A stretch of 64,000 nt of DNA from the NCBI GenBank assembly GCA_963800065.1, contig CAWCZO010000008.1, positions 744,001 to 808,000 on the forward strand. Reading direction: 5' to 3'. Position 1 is the stretch's first letter, and every line of letters begins with the position of its first letter. The translations under genes were made by a program, and so were the position numbers. Below, piece by piece: positions 60,200 to 64,000 of the stretch. Source of the stretch: CAWJFJ01 sp963800065 (GTDB taxonomy: Bacteria > Actinomycetota > Acidimicrobiia > Acidimicrobiales > UBA8190). Under the pieces are notes generated by a model. That model saw nothing but the letters and a program-made list of their open reading frames with translations. It was not told where the DNA came from and ran no database searches.

Positions 60200-62356
60200 G
60201 TGCCCCGCCTCGAGGTCGTCTCCCCGCTGCGCCCGGCGGGCGATCAGCCCGTGGCCATCGCCTCGTTGGCCGAGGGGATCAACCGGGGCGACCGGTACCA
60301 GACCCTCCTGGGGATCACCGGGAGCGGAAAGACGGCCACCATGGCCTGGACGATCGAGGCGGTGCAGAGGCCCACCCTGATCATCGAGCCCAACAAGTCC
60401 CTGGCCGCCCAGCTGTCGGCCGAGATGCGCGAGCTGTTCCCCAACAACCGGGTCGAGTACTTCGTCTCCTACTACGACTACTACCAGCCCGAGGCCTATC
60501 TCCCCACTTCGGACACCTTCATCGAGAAGGACTCGTCGATCAACGACGAGATCGACCGCCTCCGGCACGCCACCACCTCGAGCCTCCTGCTCCGGCGCGA
60601 CGTCGTCGTGGTGGCCTCGGTGTCGTGCATCTACGGACTGGGGTCACCCGACGAGTACCGCAGCCGCATCCTCGTTCTCAAGCCCGGTGACACGGTGGAC
60701 CAACGGGGCCTGCTCCGGAGGCTGGTGGACCTGCACTACGACCGGAACGACACCGTCCTCGGACGGGGCCGCTTCCGCGTGCGGGGCGACACCATCGAGC
60801 TCCACCCCGCCTATGAGCAGGAGGCCGTCCGTATCGAGCTCTTCGGGGACACGGTGGAGAGGATCCGTCAGTTCGACGCCCTCACCGGCGACCTGGGCGA
60901 CGACCTCGAGGAGCTGGTGGTGTTCGCCGCCACCCACTACGTGGCCGGCGACGAGACGACGCGGCGCGCCGTGGAGTCGATCGAGGTCGAGCTGCGCCAG
61001 CGGCTGGCCGAGCTGCAGTCCGAGAACAAGCTCCTCGAGGCCCAGCGGTTGCGCCTGCGGACCGAGCACGATCTCGAGATGCTGGCCGAGGTCGGCGTGG
61101 TGAACGGGATCGAGAATTACAGCCGGCACCTCGACGGTCGGAAGGCGGGGGAGCCGCCCCACACCCTGCTCGACTTCTTCCCCGAGGACTTCCTCACGGT
61201 GATCGACGAGAGCCACGTGGCCGTCCCCCAGATCCACGGGCAGTACGAGGGTGACCGGTCGCGTAAGGCCACCCTCGTCGAACACGGTTTCCGCCTCCCC
61301 TCGGCGCTCGACAACCGCCCCCTCACCTTCGACGAGTTCTCCGACCGCGTGGGCCAGGTGATCTTCCTCTCGGCCACCCCCGGGGCCTACGAGATCGGCG
61401 TGTCGACCCAGGTGGCCGAGCAGGTCATCCGACCGACCGGTCTCGTGGACCCCGAGGTGGTGATCGTCCCCACCACCGGGCAGATCGACGACCTGCTCGA
61501 ACGGATCAAGGTGACGGCCGGGCGGGGGGGACGGGTCCTGGTGACCACCCTGACCAAGAAGATGGCCGAGGATCTCACCGACTATCTGCTCGAGCTCGGG
61601 GTCCGGGTGCGCTACCTCCATTCCGACGTGGACACGATCACCCGGATCGAGCTCCTCCGTGACCTCCGTCTGGGGGAGTTCGACGTGCTGGTGGGGATCA
61701 ACCTCCTGCGCGAGGGTCTCGACCTCCCCGAGGTGCAGCTGGTGGCCATCCTCGACGCCGACAAGACCGGTTTCCTGCGCTCGGCGTCCTCGTTGATCCA
61801 GACGATGGGCCGCGCCGCCCGAAACGTGGAGGGGAACGTCGTGCTCTACGCCGACACGATCACCGACGCCATGCGGACGGCCATCGGCGAGACCCAGCGC
61901 CGGCGGGCGCTGCAACAGGCCTACAACGCCGAGCACGACATCAACCCCACCACCGTGCGCAAGGCGGTGACCGACATCCTGGCCCGCCTGCGTCCGGCCG
62001 ACGACTCCTCCACCCGGCGGGGCAACAGCCGTGACCAGGGCGGTCGAGCGGCGGCCAACGGCCGGCCCCGGCGGATGTCCGGTCACACCGGTGTGCCCGG
62101 GCGGGGAGCTCCGGTCCGTTCGGCACCGCGGCGGGGCCCGGGGAGCGGTGAGGCCGACGATCTCCTGGGTGAGCTGGCCGGGCTTCCGACGACCGAGCTC
62201 GCCTCGCTCGTCCTGCGGCTCGAGGAGGAGATGAAGACGGCGGCGGTGGAGCTGCGTTACGAGGAGGCGGCCCTGCTGCGCGACGAGATCGCCGATCTCC
62301 GTCTGGCCCTGGCCGAGGAGGCCGAAGGCACCCCCAACCCCGCCTTGATCCCGTGA
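60200..62356 (+). CDS. uvrB: UvrABC excinuclease subunit B
   Basis: 718 residues, damage-verifying helicase of nucleotide excision repair. Walker A LLGITGSGKTATMAW near 35-48, the beta-hairpin segment FVSYYDYYQPEAYLPTSDTFIEKD near 90, LTVIDESHVAVPQIHGQYEGDRSRK, VIFLSATPG, LVTTLTKKMAEDLTDYL, VGINLLREGLDLPEV and IQTMGRAARNVEG (helicase motifs V and VI) are all present. A Gly/Arg linker leads to the C-terminal UVR motif TTELASLVLRLEEEMKTAAVELRYEEAALLRDEI, which contacts UvrC. The GTG start is set by the TACGAT box and the fold. Confidence 0.96.
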   Translation: MPRLEVVSPLRPAGDQPVAIASLAEGINRGDRYQTLLGITGSGKTATMAWTIEAVQRPTLIIEPNKSLAAQLSAEMRELFPNNRVEYFVSYYDYYQPEAYLPTSDTFIEKDSSINDEIDRLRHATTSSLLLRRDVVVVASVSCIYGLGSPDEYRSRILVLKPGDTVDQRGLLRRLVDLHYDRNDTVLGRGRFRVRGDTIELHPAYEQEAVRIELFGDTVERIRQFDALTGDLGDDLEELVVFAATHYVAGDETTRRAVESIEVELRQRLAELQSENKLLEAQRLRLRTEHDLEMLAEVGVVNGIENYSRHLDGRKAGEPPHTLLDFFPEDFLTVIDESHVAVPQIHGQYEGDRSRKATLVEHGFRLPSALDNRPLTFDEFSDRVGQVIFLSATPGAYEIGVSTQVAEQVIRPTGLVDPEVVIVPTTGQIDDLLERIKVTAGRGGRVLVTTLTKKMAEDLTDYLLELGVRVRYLHSDVDTITRIELLRDLRLGEFDVLVGINLLREGLDLPEVQLVAILDADKTGFLRSASSLIQTMGRAARNVEGNVVLYADTITDAMRTAIGETQRRRALQQAYNAEHDINPTTVRKAVTDILARLRPADDSSTRRGNSRDQGGRAAANGRPRRMSGHTGVPGRGAPVRSAPRRGPGSGEADDLLGELAGLPTTELASLVLRLEEEMKTAAVELRYEEAALLRDEIADLRLALAEEAEGTPNPALIP

Positions 62357-62365
62357 CGACGCCGG

Positions 62366-62371
62366 TAACCT
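62366..62371 (+). promoter_or_regulatory. -10 box for leaderless uvrA mRNA
   Basis: TAACCT ends 7 bases before the uvrA ATG at 62379. No SOS (LexA) box is seen in the 22-bp gap after uvrB. Confidence 0.45.
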
Positions 62372-62378
62372 CGACGTA

Positions 62379-64000
<1,622 letters not shown>

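Overview
The window is 64 kb of very GC-rich chromosomal DNA. GTG and TTG starts are common, genes often overlap by 4 bp, and many starts lie only 5-10 bases downstream of a TAnnnT -10 box, which implies leaderless mRNAs. An ANTAR response regulator, polA, rpsA, coaE, uvrB and uvrA on one strand, an AftD-like arabinosyltransferase, and fab and trp operons all point to an actinobacterium. Acidimicrobiia is my best guess, from gene content only. I see no rRNA, CRISPR array, insertion sequence or prophage. No stretch longer than 300 bases lacks a gene.

Region 1 (1-24 kb) is a surface-polysaccharide locus. It holds GT2, GT4 and GT14 glycosyltransferases, a polymerase-like membrane protein, an asparagine-synthase-family amidotransferase, a Wzm/Wzt-type ABC exporter, a formyltransferase-fold enzyme, a polysaccharide deacetylase, a secreted beta-helix protein, a DegT/StrS aminotransferase and a WecA/MraY-type glycosyl-1-phosphate transferase. 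Two sulfotransferases lie inside it. Next to it are CysD-CysN and CysC (sulfate to APS to PAPS) and a CysQ-like phosphatase (PAP removal). Together they read as a locus for making, sulfating and exporting a polysaccharide.

Region 2 (24-39 kb) is mostly housekeeping: a secreted Ig-like protein, trpCFBA, an ABC1/UbiB kinase, fabF-acpP-fabG-fabD (the FabD carries an unusual C-terminal extension), a receiver-GGDEF-EAL protein, a zinc-ribbon methyltransferase, a secreted esterase, tRNA-Leu(CAA), a small coiled-coil protein and the ANTAR regulator.

Region 3 (39-64 kb) has polA and rpsA, then an oligopeptide ABC transporter operon on the minus strand, a second envelope-glycan group (PIG-V-like mannosyltransferase, flippase, GT4, giant AftD-like protein, methyltransferase), then coaE, uvrB and the start of uvrA, which runs off the window.

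An important caveat is that cysQ, the GNAT gene, wecA, cysD, cysC and ubiB (18.7-30.3 kb) each contain a single-base frame break, nearly always one extra base. Genes in the other 50 kb look intact. Assembly error is the simplest explanation. These genes are annotated below at full length across the break.
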